Source: Gammaproteobacteria bacterium (GTDB lineage: Bacteria; Pseudomonadota; Gammaproteobacteria; JAJPIJ01). Taken from it: DNA of 64,000 bases. The position numbers were made by a program, and so were the translations under genes. The notes beneath the pieces were generated by a model. That model saw only the letters and a program-made list of their open reading frames with translations, was not told where the DNA came from and searched no databases. Of this stretch, positions 42,179 through 53,796 are shown one piece after another; position 1 is the stretch's first letter; every line of letters starts with the position of its first letter. The stretch lies in NCBI GenBank assembly GCA_022072255.1, contig JAJVHZ010000036.1, positions 1 through 64,000 of the forward strand, given 5' to 3'.

Positions 42179-44773
42179 TCAGTGGACGGTGGCGGGCCCT
42201 TCCTCCCCGCCGCCGTCTGCCTCGCCGTTGCCGTTCTCCTCGCCGCCGGCCTCGACGACGCGTTCGACGCCGATGAGGTGCTCGCCATCGTCGAGGTTGA
42301 TGAGGCGCACGCCCTGCGTGTTGCGGCCCATCCCGGATATGCCGGACGCGGGCGTGCGCACCAGCGTGCCCCCCTGGGTGATGAGCATCACCTCGTCCTC
42401 GGCGGCGACCGCCACCGCGCCGACCACCTCGCCGTTGCGTTCCGTGGTCTGTATGGAAATGACGCCCTGGCCGCCCCGGCCCTGCACCGGGTAGTCCTCG
42501 ATCGGTGTGCGCTTGCCGTAGCCGTTGGCGGTCGCGGTCAATATCGTCGTGTTCGGCTCGACGATGATGAGCGCGATCACGCGCTGGTTCTGGCCCTCGT
42601 CCAGCCGCATCCCGCGCACGCCGCGCGCCACGCGTCCCATGGGCCTGACGTCGTCCTCATTGAAGCGGATCGCCTTGCCGTCGTTGCGGAACAGCATCAC
42701 GTCCTGCCTGCCGTCGGTCAGCGCCACGCCGACGAGATCGTCGTCCTCCGGCAGATCCACGGCGATGATGCCGCTCGGACGGGGACGCGAGTACTCGGCC
42801 AGCGCGGTCTTCTTGACGATGCCCTGGCGCGTGGCCATGAACACGTAATGATCGTCGGAGAACTCCTTGATCGGCAGCACCGCGGTGATACGCTCCCCGT
42901 CGACCAGCGGCAGCAGGTTGACCAGCGGCTTGCCGCGCGCCTGCGGGCCGGCCTGCGGCAACTGGTAGACCTTCAGCCAGTAAAGCCGCCCGCGCGTGGA
43001 GAAGCACAGCACGGTGTCGTGCGTGTTGGCGATGAACAGCTTCTCCACGAAGTCCTCCTCGCGCGTGGTAGCCGCGGTGCGGCCGCGGCCGCCCCGGCGC
43101 TGCGAGCGGTAGACGTCGATCGGCTGGGACTTCGCGTATCCGGCATGCGAGAGCGTCACCACGACGTCCTCCGGCGTGATGAGGTCTTCGTCGTTCAGAT
43201 CGTGGTGATCCTGGACTATCTCGGTGCGACGATCGTCGCCGTATCGCTCGCGTATCTCGGTCAGTTCGTCGCGTATGACCCGCATCAGACGCTCCGGCCG
43301 CGCAAGGATGTCGCTCAGATCCGCGATGGTCGCGAGCACCTCCTCGTACTCGCCCATGATCTTCTCCTTCTCGAGCCCCGTCAGGCGCTGCAGCTTGAGA
43401 TCGAGGATCTCCTGCGCCTGCACCTCCGAGAGCCTGTAGCCCTGCGCCGTCAGTCCGAGCCCTTCGGGCAGGCCGTCGGGGCGCGATGACTTCGCGCCGG
43501 CGCGCTCCAGCATCTGCACGACAATGCCGGGCGGCCAGGTCGTGGCAAGCAGTCGATCCCTCGCCTCCGCGGGACTGGCGGAGGTCTTGATGAGCTCGAT
43601 CACCGGGTCGACGTTGGCGAGCGCCACGGCGAGGCCCTCCAGCTTGTGGGCGCGTTCGCGCGCCTTGCGCAGATCGAAGACGGTGCGCCGCGTCACCACC
43701 TCGCGCCGATGGCGGAGGAAGGCATCGAGCAGCTGCCGCAGGTTGAGCGTCCGCGGCTGGCCGCCGACCAGCGCCACGCAGTTGATGCCGTAGACCTCCT
43801 GCAACTGCGTGTGCTTGTACAGGTTGTTGAGGACGACCTCGGACACCTCGCCGCGCTTCAGCTCGATCACCATGCGCATGCCGTCCTTGTCGGATTCGTC
43901 GCGCAGATCCTTGATCCCTTCTATGCGTTTGTCCTTGGCGAGCTCGGCGATCTTCTCCAGCAGCCGGGCCTTGTTGACCTGGTAGGGGAGCTCGGTGACG
44001 ATGATCTTCTGCCTGTCGTCCTCGCCCTCGACGTGAGTGCGCGCGCGCACGTACAGCCGTCCGCGGCCAGTGCGATAGGCCTCGCGGATGCCGGCCACGC
44101 CGCTGATGATCCCGGCGGTCGGAAAATCCGGACCCGGGACTATCTGCATCAGCGCGTCGATATCGACGTCCGGATCGTCGACCATCGCAACGCAGGCGTC
44201 GATCACCTCGCGCAGATTGTGCGGCGGGATGTTCGTGGCCATGCCGACGGCGATGCCCGTGGAGCCGTTGACCAGCAGGTTCGGGATGCGCGCCGGCAGT
44301 ATCGCCGGCTCCTCTTCCTTGCCGTCATAATTGGGAACGAACTCGACGGTCTCCCTGTCGATGTCGGCGGTGAGCTCCGAGGCGATGCGATCCAGGCGGC
44401 ACTCGGTGTAGCGCATCGCCGCCGGCGAATCGCCGTCGACCGAGCCGAAATTGCCCTGGCCGTCGATGAGCGTGTAGCGCAGCGAGAAATCCTGCGCCAT
44501 GCGCACCAGCGTGTCGTAGATCGCGGTGTCGCCGTGCGGGTGATATTTGCCCATCACCTCGCCGACCACGCGCGCGCACTTCACGTACGGGCGATTCCAG
44601 ACATTGTTGGTCTCGTGCATCGCGTACAGCACGCGACGGTGGACGGGCTTCAGGCCATCGCGCACGTCCGGCAGCGCGCGACCGACGATGACGCTCATGG
44701 CATAGTCCAGATAGGACTGCCGCATCTCGTCTTCGATGTTGACCGGGAACAGTTCCTTGGCGAAATCGACCAT
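42179..44773 (-). CDS. gyrA: DNA gyrase subunit A
   Basis: 864 residues. The breakage-reunion domain has the catalytic tyrosine in [12 protein letters not shown], and the quinolone region reads [11 protein letters not shown], with Thr at 83 and Asp at 87 in this protein's own numbering. The GyrA box QRRGGRG opens the C-terminal beta-pinwheel that wraps DNA, and an acidic tail ends the protein. Thr83 is also the wild-type residue in Pseudomonas, so it is not evidence of resistance. ATG 44773 fits the [17 protein letters not shown] start. Upstream is an extended -10 promoter. Confidence 0.97.
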   Translation of the reverse strand: MVDFAKELFPVNIEDEMRQSYLDYAMSVIVGRALPDVRDGLKPVHRRVLYAMHETNNVWNRPYVKCARVVGEVMGKYHPHGDTAIYDTLVRMAQDFSLRYTLIDGQGNFGSVDGDSPAAMRYTECRLDRIASELTADIDRETVEFVPNYDGKEEEPAILPARIPNLLVNGSTGIAVGMATNIPPHNLREVIDACVAMVDDPDVDIDALMQIVPGPDFPTAGIISGVAGIREAYRTGRGRLYVRARTHVEGEDDRQKIIVTELPYQVNKARLLEKIAELAKDKRIEGIKDLRDESDKDGMRMVIELKRGEVSEVVLNNLYKHTQLQEVYGINCVALVGGQPRTLNLRQLLDAFLRHRREVVTRRTVFDLRKARERAHKLEGLAVALANVDPVIELIKTSASPAEARDRLLATTWPPGIVVQMLERAGAKSSRPDGLPEGLGLTAQGYRLSEVQAQEILDLKLQRLTGLEKEKIMGEYEEVLATIADLSDILARPERLMRVIRDELTEIRERYGDDRRTEIVQDHHDLNDEDLITPEDVVVTLSHAGYAKSQPIDVYRSQRRGGRGRTAATTREEDFVEKLFIANTHDTVLCFSTRGRLYWLKVYQLPQAGPQARGKPLVNLLPLVDGERITAVLPIKEFSDDHYVFMATRQGIVKKTALAEYSRPRPSGIIAVDLPEDDDLVGVALTDGRQDVMLFRNDGKAIRFNEDDVRPMGRVARGVRGMRLDEGQNQRVIALIIVEPNTTILTATANGYGKRTPIEDYPVQGRGGQGVISIQTTERNGEVVGAVAVAAEDEVMLITQGGTLVRTPASGISGMGRNTQGVRLINLDDGEHLIGVERVVEAGGEENGNGEADGGGEEGPATVH

Positions 44774-44870
44774 CAGCGAACCAGCTTCAAAAACGATAGG
44801 GAACACCGACGCGCGGTATGTTCAAGTGGCAGCCTTCTGATGCGTGCACGGGCTGTTTTTCTGTCGTGCA

Positions 44871-44879
44871 AGTGTATCA
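44871..44879 (-). promoter_or_regulatory. Candidate extended -10 promoter for gyrA
   Basis: On the minus strand TGATACACT: TACACT preceded by the TGn extension that can replace a -35. It lies 98 bp before the gyrA ATG. Confidence 0.45.
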
Positions 44880-44962
44880 CGCGGGCACCCCCCGCCGCAC
44901 CCGGGACATGGCATGCCCGCACCTGCCTGCGAGGCGCCGCGGGCAGCGCGCGCGCATCGACG

Positions 44963-45000
44963 CGGATCGAAACGCAGCGGCGCTGGCGCGTTTCGATCCG
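44963..45000. repeat. 13-bp perfect inverted repeat between gyrA and mtnA
   Basis: Two perfect 13-bp arms (CGGATCGAAACGC and its complement) flank a 12-base centre. It lies 62 bp after the mtnA stop and about 190 bp before gyrA. There is no T-run on either strand, so it may be a regulator site or an unusual transcript end. Confidence 0.6.
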
Positions 45001-45061
45001 GGCGGCGACGGGGAAACACCACGAAACGGTTCCAGCCGATCCTCGCGGCCGGGAAGCGGCG

Positions 45062-46108
45062 TCACGCGCCGAGCACCCGCCTCATGCCGGCGACATCGGG
45101 CCGCTCGATGGCGCCCCGCTCGGTGACGATGACGTCGATCAGTCCCGCCGGAGTGACGTCGAAGACCGGGTTCCACGCCGACACGCCGGCCGGCGCGAGG
45201 CGCCGCCCGCCGGCATCGAGCAATTCCTCCTCGCCGCGCAGCTCGATCGGTATGGATGGGCCCTCGGCGATGCCCGCATCGAAGGTCGAGCTCGGCGCGA
45301 CCACCATGAACCGGGTGCCGTGTGCGCGTGCGGCGAGCGCCAGTTGATAGGTGCCGATCTTGTTGGCGACGTCGCCGTTGGCGGCGATCCGATCGGCGCC
45401 GACGATGACCCAGTCCACACCGCGGGTCCTCATCAGATGTGCCGCGGCGGCGTCAGCGATCAGCGTGACCGGGATGCCGTCGCGCGCCAGCTCCCAGGCC
45501 GTCAGGCGCGCGCCCTGCAGCCACGGGCGCGTCTCGTCGGCGTACACTGCCGCGATCGACCCGCGCGCACTGGCGGCACGTACCACCCCCAGCGCCGTGC
45601 CGTATCCGCCGGTGGCCAGCGCACCGGCGTTGCAGTGCGTCAGCACCACGGCGCCGGAACCGATGTATGCCGCCCCGATCTCGCCCATGCGACGGTTGGC
45701 GGCGACGTCCTCCTCGTGGATCGCGATGGCCTCTGCGAGCAACGCCGCCGCGGGAGGTCCGTCGACGCGCTCGGCCGCCCGGTCCATGCGGGCCAGGGCC
45801 CAGGCGAGATTCACCGCGGTCGGCCGTGACGCGGCGAGGCGCTCGATCTGCGGGCGCAGGTGCGATCGCCAATGCGTCGGGGCCGCCGCGCAGGCGGCGC
45901 GCACCGCGAGCACGTAGCCATAGGCCGCGGCGATGCCGATGGCGGGTGCACCGCGCACCACCATGCAACGGATGGCGGCGGCGACCTCGCCGGCATCGGT
46001 GTAGCTGCGATAGATCTCCTGCCGCGGCAGCTCGCGCTGATCCAGCAGCACCAGCGCGTCGTCCTTCCAGTCGACGGCGCGAAACGATTCGGGACGGTGG
46101 ATGGTCAT
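45062..46108 (-). CDS. mtnA: S-methyl-5-thioribose-1-phosphate isomerase
   Basis: Isomerises methylthioribose-1-phosphate to the ribulose form in methionine salvage. 348 residues. eIF2B-like fold with [17 protein letters not shown], the catalytic cysteine in [19 protein letters not shown] (about 158-176) and the catalytic aspartate in [21 protein letters not shown] (about 235-255). Divergent from mtaD, upstream of gyrA, the same arrangement as in Pseudomonas. No mtnB, mtnC or mtnD is in the window, so the fate of the ribulose product is not visible. Confidence 0.95.
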   Translation of the reverse strand: MTIHRPESFRAVDWKDDALVLLDQRELPRQEIYRSYTDAGEVAAAIRCMVVRGAPAIGIAAAYGYVLAVRAACAAAPTHWRSHLRPQIERLAASRPTAVNLAWALARMDRAAERVDGPPAAALLAEAIAIHEEDVAANRRMGEIGAAYIGSGAVVLTHCNAGALATGGYGTALGVVRAASARGSIAAVYADETRPWLQGARLTAWELARDGIPVTLIADAAAAHLMRTRGVDWVIVGADRIAANGDVANKIGTYQLALAARAHGTRFMVVAPSSTFDAGIAEGPSIPIELRGEEELLDAGGRRLAPAGVSAWNPVFDVTPAGLIDVIVTERGAIERPDVAGMRRVLGA

Positions 46109-46193
46109 GGCGTCGTGCTCGGATCGGCACGCGCATCATCGGCGCTGGCGGGGACGATGACAACCGGGCGGCGGGGGCATGTACACTGGCGCC

Positions 46194-47516
46194 ATGTCCG
46201 CGCGAACCGTCGACCTGATCGTGACCGGCCGCTGGGTCGTCCCGGTGGAGCCGGAAGGCGTGGTGCTCGAGCACCACGCCGTGGTCATGGACGCCGGGCG
46301 CATCGCCGCGGTCCTGCCGGCGGCGGAGGCGCTGCGCAATTACGCGGCACGCGAGGTGATCCCCTGCGATCGCCACGCGCTCATCCCCGGGCTCGTCAAC
46401 ACCCACACGCACGCGGCCATGTCGCTGATGCGCGGCTACGCCGATGATCTGCCGCTCATGCAGTGGCTGCAGGACCACATTTGGCCGGCGGAGCAGAAAT
46501 GGGTGAGTCCGGAGTTCGTGCGCGACGGCACCCTGCTCGCCGCCGCGGAGATGCTGGCAGGCGGCACCACCTGTTTCGGCGACATGTTCTTCTTCCCCGA
46601 CGATGTGGCGAGGGCCGCGGTCACCGCGGGCATCAGGGCGGTGGTCGGCATGATCGTCATCGAGTTCCCGTCGGCCTACGCCAGCGACTGCGACGACTAC
46701 CTGCGCAAGGGCATCGACTTCCACGATCACTACCGCGACCACCCGCTGGTGCGCACGGCGCTGGCGCCGCATGCACCCTACACCGTCTCGGACGAGGCGC
46801 TCGGCCGCATCGTGACCTACGCGGCGGAACTCAACGTGCCCGTGCACATGCACGTGCACGAGACCGAGGCAGAGGTGCGCGAGTCGGTCGCCAGGACCGG
46901 CGTGCGGCCGCTCGCGCGCCTGGAGCGCCTCGGCCTGCTGTCACCGCAACTGATGGCCGTCCACATGACGCAGATCGAGCAGCACGAGATAGCCATGCTG
47001 GCCGCGCAGGGCGTGCACGTACTGCATTGCCCGGAGTCGAACATGAAGCTCGCCAGCGGCTTCTGCCCCGTCGCCCGCCTGGCCGCTGCCGGCGTGAACG
47101 TGGCGCTGGGGACCGACGGGGCGGCGAGCAACAACGATCTCGACATGTTCGGTGAGATGCGCAGCGCCGCCCTGCTCGCCAAGGCGGTGGCCGGCGACGC
47201 GAGCGCCGTACCTGCCGCCGCGGCGCTGCGCATGGCGACGTTGAACGGCGCGCGCGCCCTCGGGATGGAGGAACTGCTCGGCTCCCTCGTACCGGGCAAG
47301 GCCGCCGACGTGGTGGCGGTCGACCTCGGGGGCATCGCCACCCAGCCGATCTACAACCCCATCTCGCACCTGGTCTACGCGACCGGCCGCCATCAGGTCA
47401 CGGACGTGTGGGTCGCCGGCCGGCATCTGCTCCGCGGCGGCGCGCTGCTCACCGTGGACGAGATCGACCTCGCCCAGCGTGCGAGCCAGTGGCAGGATCG
47501 GCTCTCCGCGCGGTGA
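46194..47516 (+). CDS. mtaD: 5-methylthioadenosine/S-adenosylhomocysteine deaminase
   Basis: Amidohydrolase that deaminates MTA to methylthioinosine. 440 residues. TIM-barrel metal ligands: GLVNTHTHAAMSLMRG (about 62-77), HMHVHETEAEV (about 216), the His in HCPESNMKLASG and GTDGAASNNDLDM (about 300). VVPVEPEGVV at the N-terminus is as in the characterised P. aeruginosa MTA deaminase. ATG 46194 is favoured by the family start; an ATG five codons upstream is also in frame. TACACT at 46182 may be a -10 box, in which case the mRNA is nearly leaderless. Divergent from mtnA. Confidence 0.92.
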   Translation: MSARTVDLIVTGRWVVPVEPEGVVLEHHAVVMDAGRIAAVLPAAEALRNYAAREVIPCDRHALIPGLVNTHTHAAMSLMRGYADDLPLMQWLQDHIWPAEQKWVSPEFVRDGTLLAAAEMLAGGTTCFGDMFFFPDDVARAAVTAGIRAVVGMIVIEFPSAYASDCDDYLRKGIDFHDHYRDHPLVRTALAPHAPYTVSDEALGRIVTYAAELNVPVHMHVHETEAEVRESVARTGVRPLARLERLGLLSPQLMAVHMTQIEQHEIAMLAAQGVHVLHCPESNMKLASGFCPVARLAAAGVNVALGTDGAASNNDLDMFGEMRSAALLAKAVAGDASAVPAAAALRMATLNGARALGMEELLGSLVPGKAADVVAVDLGGIATQPIYNPISHLVYATGRHQVTDVWVAGRHLLRGGALLTVDEIDLAQRASQWQDRLSAR

Positions 47517-47567
47517 GCCACGCGCGCCGCCGGCGATCGCCGTGCTCCGTACCCCGGACCGGCGTCG

Positions 47568-48227
47568 TCAGTCCGGGGAGGCGGCGGCGCGAGCCATCTC
47601 GTCCCAACGATTGACGATCGCGCAGAACAGCTCCGCGGTGATCTCGGCATCGTAAAGCGCCGAATGCGCCTCGCTCGCCTTCCATTTCAGTCCCGCGGCC
47701 TCGACTGCCCGCGCCAGGACCGTCTGACCATAGGCGAGTGCGGACAGCGCGGCGGTGTCGAAGGTGCTGAAGGAGTGGAACGGATTGCGCTTGATGCCGC
47801 TGCGTTCCGCGGCCGCCCTGACGAAGCCGAGGTCGAAGAAGGCGTTGTGCCCGACCAGGATCGCGCGGCTGCAGCCGTGCTCGACGACGAGCTTGCGCAC
47901 GGCCTTGAAGATGTCCTCGAGCGCCTGCCGTTCCGGCACGGCGTCGCGAAACGGGTGGTATGGATCGATGCCCGTGAACTCGAGCGCGGCCTTCTCGATG
48001 TTGGCGCCGGCGAAGGGCTGTACGTGGCGGTGTATGGACTCGCCGCGCTCCCACCTGCCGCGCTCGGCGACCCGCAGGGTGACCGCGGCGATCTCGAGCA
48101 GCGCGTCGGTCTGCGCATTGAAGCCGCCGGTCTCGACGTCCACCACCACCGGCAGGAAGCCGCGGAAGCGCTTCGCGAGCTGACTCCCGGGCGCGAACTT
48201 TTCTACGATGTCGGCTGGAACGTCCAC
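47568..48227 (-). CDS. rnt: Ribonuclease T
   Basis: DEDD 3'-to-5' exonuclease for tRNA end turnover and 5S/23S 3' maturation. 219 residues. Exo [14 protein letters not shown] (about 25-37), Exo [14 protein letters not shown] and Exo [17 protein letters not shown] give the four acidic residues and His. The chosen GTG has GGGGAG five bases upstream; it lies 25 bp inside the end of pyrC, in another frame. Longer in-frame starts exist but lack a ribosome site. The pyrC-rnt pair is common in gammaproteobacteria. Confidence 0.94.
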   Translation of the reverse strand: MDVPADIVEKFAPGSQLAKRFRGFLPVVVDVETGGFNAQTDALLEIAAVTLRVAERGRWERGESIHRHVQPFAGANIEKAALEFTGIDPYHPFRDAVPERQALEDIFKAVRKLVVEHGCSRAILVGHNAFFDLGFVRAAAERSGIKRNPFHSFSTFDTAALSALAYGQTVLARAVEAAGLKWKASEAHSALYDAEITAELFCAIVNRWDEMARAAASPD

Positions 48228-49240
48228 GTGCACTCCCCGCCGGCCCGGCATGGCACCAGGGTGTGATCGCCGAATGGCAGCGCCTCTGGCACCGGTTGCC
48301 GGCGCCGGATGAGGGTAACGGAACCGGAGTTGCGCGGCAGACCGTAGAAATCCGCGCCGTGGAAGCTCGCGAAGCCCTCCAGCCTGGCGAGCGCGTCGGC
48401 CTGCTCGAAGGCCTCGGCATACAGTTCCAGTGCGTTGTGCGCGGTGTACAGGCCGGCGCACCCGCACGCGGCCTCCTTGGTGTGACGCGCGTGCGGCGCG
48501 CTGTCGGTCCCGAGGAAGAACCTGGGGTTGCCCCCGGTCGCCGCGCGCAGCAGGGCCTGGCGGTGCTCCTCGCGCTTGAGGACCGGAAGGCAATAGTGAT
48601 GCGGCCTGATACCACCCTCGAACATCGCGTTCCGATTGAGGAGCAGATGATGGGCCGTGATGGTGGCCGCGACATTCCCCGGCTGCGACTGCACGAACTC
48701 CACTGCGTCGGCGGTCGTGACGTGTTCGAATACGAGCTTGAGATCCGGAAAGCGTTCCAGCAGCGGCGCGAGCACGTGCTCGATGAAGACCATCTCGCGG
48801 TCGAAGACATCGACGAAAGGGTCGGTGACCTCGCCGTGCACCAGCAGCGGCAGCCCGCAGCGCTGCATGGCGTCGATCACGCGGTACACGCGTGTCATAT
48901 CCGTGACGCCCGAATCAGAATTCGTGGTCGCGCCGGCCGGATAATACTTCACCGCGTGCACGATGCCGCTGGCGCGGGCACGCTCGATCTCCGCCGGCGG
49001 CGTATTGTCGGTGAGGTACAGCGTCATCAGCGGCTGGAAATCCGTGCCGGCGGGCAGCGCGGCGAGTACGCGCTCGCGGTAGCCCCGCGCCTGCTCGACC
49101 GTCACGACCGGCGGCTTGAGGTTGGGCATGACGATGGCCCGGGCGAACTGGCGCGCGGTGTCGGGCGCGACGGCCGACAGCGCGGCGCCGTCGCGCAGGT
49201 GCACGTGCCAGTCGTCGGGGCGCGTAATGGTCAGTTCCAT
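48203..49240 (-). CDS. pyrC: Dihydroorotase (type II)
   Basis: Cyclises carbamoyl aspartate to dihydroorotate. 345 residues, type II size. Zinc motifs: [11 protein letters not shown] (about 8-18), the carboxylated lysine in [31 protein letters not shown] and [15 protein letters not shown] small GC hairpin (49255-49271) lies in its 53-bp leader after the MarC gene. The 3' end overlaps rnt. Confidence 0.96.
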   Translation of the reverse strand: MELTITRPDDWHVHLRDGAALSAVAPDTARQFARAIVMPNLKPPVVTVEQARGYRERVLAALPAGTDFQPLMTLYLTDNTPPAEIERARASGIVHAVKYYPAGATTNSDSGVTDMTRVYRVIDAMQRCGLPLLVHGEVTDPFVDVFDREMVFIEHVLAPLLERFPDLKLVFEHVTTADAVEFVQSQPGNVAATITAHHLLLNRNAMFEGGIRPHHYCLPVLKREEHRQALLRAATGGNPRFFLGTDSAPHARHTKEAACGCAGLYTAHNALELYAEAFEQADALARLEGFASFHGADFYGLPRNSGSVTLIRRRQPVPEALPFGDHTLVPCRAGGECTWTFQPTS

Positions 49241-49293
49241 GATGTGGTCGTGCCGCGCCCTCCGGGGGCGCCCGTCGTTTCAGGATGCCGGCC

Positions 49294-49920
49294 TCAGGGA
49301 GCCGTGGCGAGCTGATGAATGCCGTTGCTGACGTATTGTACCGCGAGCGCCGCGAGCAGTATGCCGAAGAGACGAACGACGACATTGACCCCGGTTTCGC
49401 CGAGGAGCCGCTGTATGAGGCGCGCCGCCAACAACATGGCGAGTGTGATGCCGAGGACGAGAACCACCGGGACGATGACGTCCAGGGTCTGCCTCGACCA
49501 GCCGCGATCGCCGGTCAGCAGCAGCACGGTGGTCAGGGTGCCCGGCCCGGCGATCATCGGTATGGCGAGCGGAAAGACGCTGATGTCGGCGCGGTGCCCG
49601 GCCTCCTCCTGCTCGCTCGCCGTGGCGGTACGCAGGCCGGATTGCCGCACCAGGACCATGTCGACCGCCAGCAGGAACAGCAGGATGCCGCCGGCCACGG
49701 TGAACGCGGGCATGCTGACGCCCAGGTACCGCAGCAGCGCGCTGCCGCCCAGGGCGAAGGCGAGTACGATGACGAACGCCACCGCCACGCCGCGCACCGC
49801 CGCGGCGCGGGCCGCCTGCCGCGCGTAGTCGCGGGTGATGGCGCAGAACAGTGACGCCACCCCGATGGGATCGATGACCACGAACAGCAGGATGAAGGCG
49901 TTGACGAGATGCTCGGGCAC
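49294..49920 (-). CDS. MarC-family integral membrane protein
   Basis: 208 residues with six hydrophobic segments. LFVVIDPIGVASLFCAIT near the N-terminus and AIPMIAGPGTLTTVLLL (about 120-136) are the MarC/NAAT hallmarks. The family was first linked to multiple antibiotic resistance by map position only; some members appear to move small amino acids, and the function here is unknown. The start is GTG 49920. It precedes pyrC on the same strand by 53 bp. Confidence 0.88.
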   Translation of the reverse strand: MPEHLVNAFILLFVVIDPIGVASLFCAITRDYARQAARAAAVRGVAVAFVIVLAFALGGSALLRYLGVSMPAFTVAGGILLFLLAVDMVLVRQSGLRTATASEQEEAGHRADISVFPLAIPMIAGPGTLTTVLLLTGDRGWSRQTLDVIVPVVLVLGITLAMLLAARLIQRLLGETGVNVVVRLFGILLAALAVQYVSNGIHQLATAP

Positions 49921-49967
49921 GCGGGCATGTTACCCGCGAACGGGCGATACCGGTTAGGGGGGCGCGA

Positions 49968-51008
49968 ATGAAATTCACCCGGCTGGGCGGCACGGATCTT
50001 CAGGTGAGCCGCATATGTCTGGGCTCCATGAACTGGGGCGATCAGAACAGCGAGGCCGAGGCCCACGAGCAGCTCGATTACGCCGTCGCGCAGGGCATCA
50101 ACTTCATCGACACCGCCGAGATGTACCCGCTGCCCACGCGCGCCGAGACCTACGGCCGCACCGAGGAGATCATCGGCCGCTGGCTCAGGGCGCGGAGGAA
50201 CCGCGAACAGGTGGTGCTCGCGACCAAGGTCTGCGGCCGCAGCGACTCGGTGCCATGGATACGCGGCAGCAAGCTGCGGCTGGACCGGGCCAATATCCAG
50301 AAGGCCGTCGACTGCAGCCTGCAGCGGCTGAGGACCGACTACATCGATCTCTACCAGCTGCACTGGCCGGACCGCGATACCAACTACTTCGGCAAGCTCG
50401 GCTACACTCCCGGGGACGACGGCGAGGCGGTGCCGATCGAGGAGACGCTGTGCGTGCTGCGCGACTTCGTGCGCATCGGCAAGATCCGCCATGTCGGCGT
50501 CTGCAACGAGACGCCGTGGGGCGTCATGACGGCCCTGGCGGCCGGCGAGCGTCTCGGTCTGCCGCGCATCGAGTCGGTACAGAACCCCTACAGCCTGCTC
50601 AATCGGACCTTCGAGATCGGGCTGGCGGAGATCGCGCATCGCGAGCAGGTCGGACTGCTCGCGTACTCCCCCCTCGGCTTCGGCGTGCTCAGCGGGAAAT
50701 ACGCCGGCGGCGCGCGGCCGGCAGGCGCGCGCCTGACGATGTTCGATCGCTTCAGGCGCTACCTGACCCCGGAGGGCGAGGCGGCGACCCTGGCCTACGT
50801 GGAGCTCGCCCGGCGCCACGGCATGGAGCCGGCGCAGCTCGCGCTCGCCTTCGTCAACAGCCGCCCGTTCCTGACCAGCACCATCATCGGCGCCAGCCGG
50901 ATCGAACAATTGGCCGAGAACGTCGCCAGCGTCGGACGCACGCTCTCGGGGGACATCCTCGCTGAGATCGAAGGCATACATCAGCGCCACCCGAATCCCT
51001 GCCCCTGA
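49968..51008 (+). CDS. Tas-like NADPH-dependent aldo/keto reductase
   Basis: 346 residues, (beta/alpha)8 aldo-keto reductase. LGSMNWGDQNSEAEAHEQLD, INFIDTAEMYP (Asp and Tyr of the catalytic tetrad), VLATKV with its Lys, and LYQLHWPDRDT carrying the catalytic His. The cofactor end SPLGFGVLSGKYAGG and STIIGASRIEQLAENV follow. Closest to the Tas subfamily of E. coli. Substrate unknown. It begins 47 bp from the divergent MarC gene and ends at a strong GC hairpin. Confidence 0.9.
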   Translation: MKFTRLGGTDLQVSRICLGSMNWGDQNSEAEAHEQLDYAVAQGINFIDTAEMYPLPTRAETYGRTEEIIGRWLRARRNREQVVLATKVCGRSDSVPWIRGSKLRLDRANIQKAVDCSLQRLRTDYIDLYQLHWPDRDTNYFGKLGYTPGDDGEAVPIEETLCVLRDFVRIGKIRHVGVCNETPWGVMTALAAGERLGLPRIESVQNPYSLLNRTFEIGLAEIAHREQVGLLAYSPLGFGVLSGKYAGGARPAGARLTMFDRFRRYLTPEGEAATLAYVELARRHGMEPAQLALAFVNSRPFLTSTIIGASRIEQLAENVASVGRTLSGDILAEIEGIHQRHPNPCP

Positions 51009-52487
<1,479 letters not shown>

Positions 52488-53729
52488 ATGACCGCGCGGA
52501 GCTCCGCGTCACGCCGCGCAGCACCTGCGGCCGCGCCCGATGCTCCGCGACCGCCGCGCGCCCGTTCGCCGCGGCCCGCCTCGTTGCTGGGCGGGTTGCG
52601 CATCGACGCCTTTCTGCGCCGGCACTGGCAGAAGAAACCCCTGCTGGTCAGACGGGCCATGCCCGGGCTCCGCCCCCTGCTCACGGCCGAGGAGCTCGCG
52701 GGCCTGGCCTGCGAGGAGGACGTCAGTTCCCGGCTGGTCATCGAGAAGGGCGGAACCCGGCCGTGGCAGGTGATCCACGGTCCGCTCTCGGCCTCGGATT
52801 TCCGCCGGCTGCCGCGAAGTCACTGGACCCTGCTGGTGACCGACGTCGACAAGATCGTGCGGGCCGCCGGCGATCTGCTCGAGCATTTCGACTTCATCCC
52901 GGGCTGGCGCGTGGACGACCTGATGGTCTCATACGCCGCCGATCGCGGCAGCGTCGGGCCACACGTGGACAGCTACGACGTCTTTCTGCTGCAGGCCGGG
53001 GGCCGGCGGCGCTGGAAGCTGAGCGATCGCCGCCACGGCGCCGAGGACTTCGTGCCCGGGCTGGACCTGCGGATACTCGGAGACTTTCATGCCAGCCAGG
53101 AGTGGCTGCTCGAGCCCGGAGACATGCTGTACCTGCCGCCGGGGGTGGCGCACTACGGTATCGCCGAGGGCAGTTGCATGACCTATTCGGTGGGTTTCCG
53201 CGCGCCCTCGCAGCGGGATCTCGTCAGCGCCTATGCGGATTACGTCGCGACTACGCTCGACCCCGAGACCCGCTACGTCGACCCGGACCTGCGCCTTCAG
53301 TCCGCCTCCGGTGAGATCGGCGCCGGGGCGCGACGGCGATTCCGCCGGATGGTCCGTGCCCTGGCGCGCGGCGAGGCGGGAGTGGACGACTGGCTGGGAC
53401 GCTACCTCACCGAGAGCGGACCGTGGCGCCCCGCGCAGCCGCCGCGACGCCCGCTCACGCCGGCGCGGTTCAGCGCCCGTTGGGCCCGCCGGGGCACACT
53501 GCTGCGCAGTGACCGCTGCCGATTCGCACATATCCGACAAGGCCGCGCCTGCACGCTTTACACCGACGGGCACGCGTTCGCGCTGCCGGGATCGCTGGCG
53601 TTCGCCGGCGCGCTCCTCAGCGGCCGACGGCGCTTCCCGTACGAGGAATTCGCGCGGGCGCGCCAGCGTCCCGGATTCCTGCAGTTGCTCTGTGAATTGC
53701 ATAACAAAGGGTATCTGCATTTCCCGTGA
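52488..53729 (+). CDS. roxA: JmjC cupin ribosomal protein uL16 arginine hydroxylase (RoxA/YcfD)
   Basis: Iron/2-oxoglutarate oxygenase that in E. coli hydroxylates an arginine of ribosomal protein uL16. 413 residues. Double-stranded beta-helix with the HxD iron motif SVGPHVDSYDVFLLQ (His159, Asp161), the distal His in PPGVAHYG, and RRRWKLSD. After the JmjC domain comes the dimerisation and winged-helix part. The N-terminus has about 35 extra basic, Pro/Ala-rich residues before the conserved DAFLRRHWQKKPLLVRRA, so the start could be further in. Its ATG abuts purB, as often in Pseudomonas-like genomes. Confidence 0.9.
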   Translation: MTARSSASRRAAPAAAPDAPRPPRARSPRPASLLGGLRIDAFLRRHWQKKPLLVRRAMPGLRPLLTAEELAGLACEEDVSSRLVIEKGGTRPWQVIHGPLSASDFRRLPRSHWTLLVTDVDKIVRAAGDLLEHFDFIPGWRVDDLMVSYAADRGSVGPHVDSYDVFLLQAGGRRRWKLSDRRHGAEDFVPGLDLRILGDFHASQEWLLEPGDMLYLPPGVAHYGIAEGSCMTYSVGFRAPSQRDLVSAYADYVATTLDPETRYVDPDLRLQSASGEIGAGARRRFRRMVRALARGEAGVDDWLGRYLTESGPWRPAQPPRRPLTPARFSARWARRGTLLRSDRCRFAHIRQGRACTLYTDGHAFALPGSLAFAGALLSGRRRFPYEEFARARQRPGFLQLLCELHNKGYLHFP

Positions 53730-53796
53730 GCTCGACCTGCATGTGCGATCATGCTGCCCGCGCCGCCGCCACGGCCGGCCGCGATGGGGAGAGGCT

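Noticed and set aside
44500-44560. GyrA Thr83 as an acquired quinolone-resistance mutation
   Set aside because: Thr is the natural residue in Pseudomonas-type GyrA and Asp87 is unchanged.
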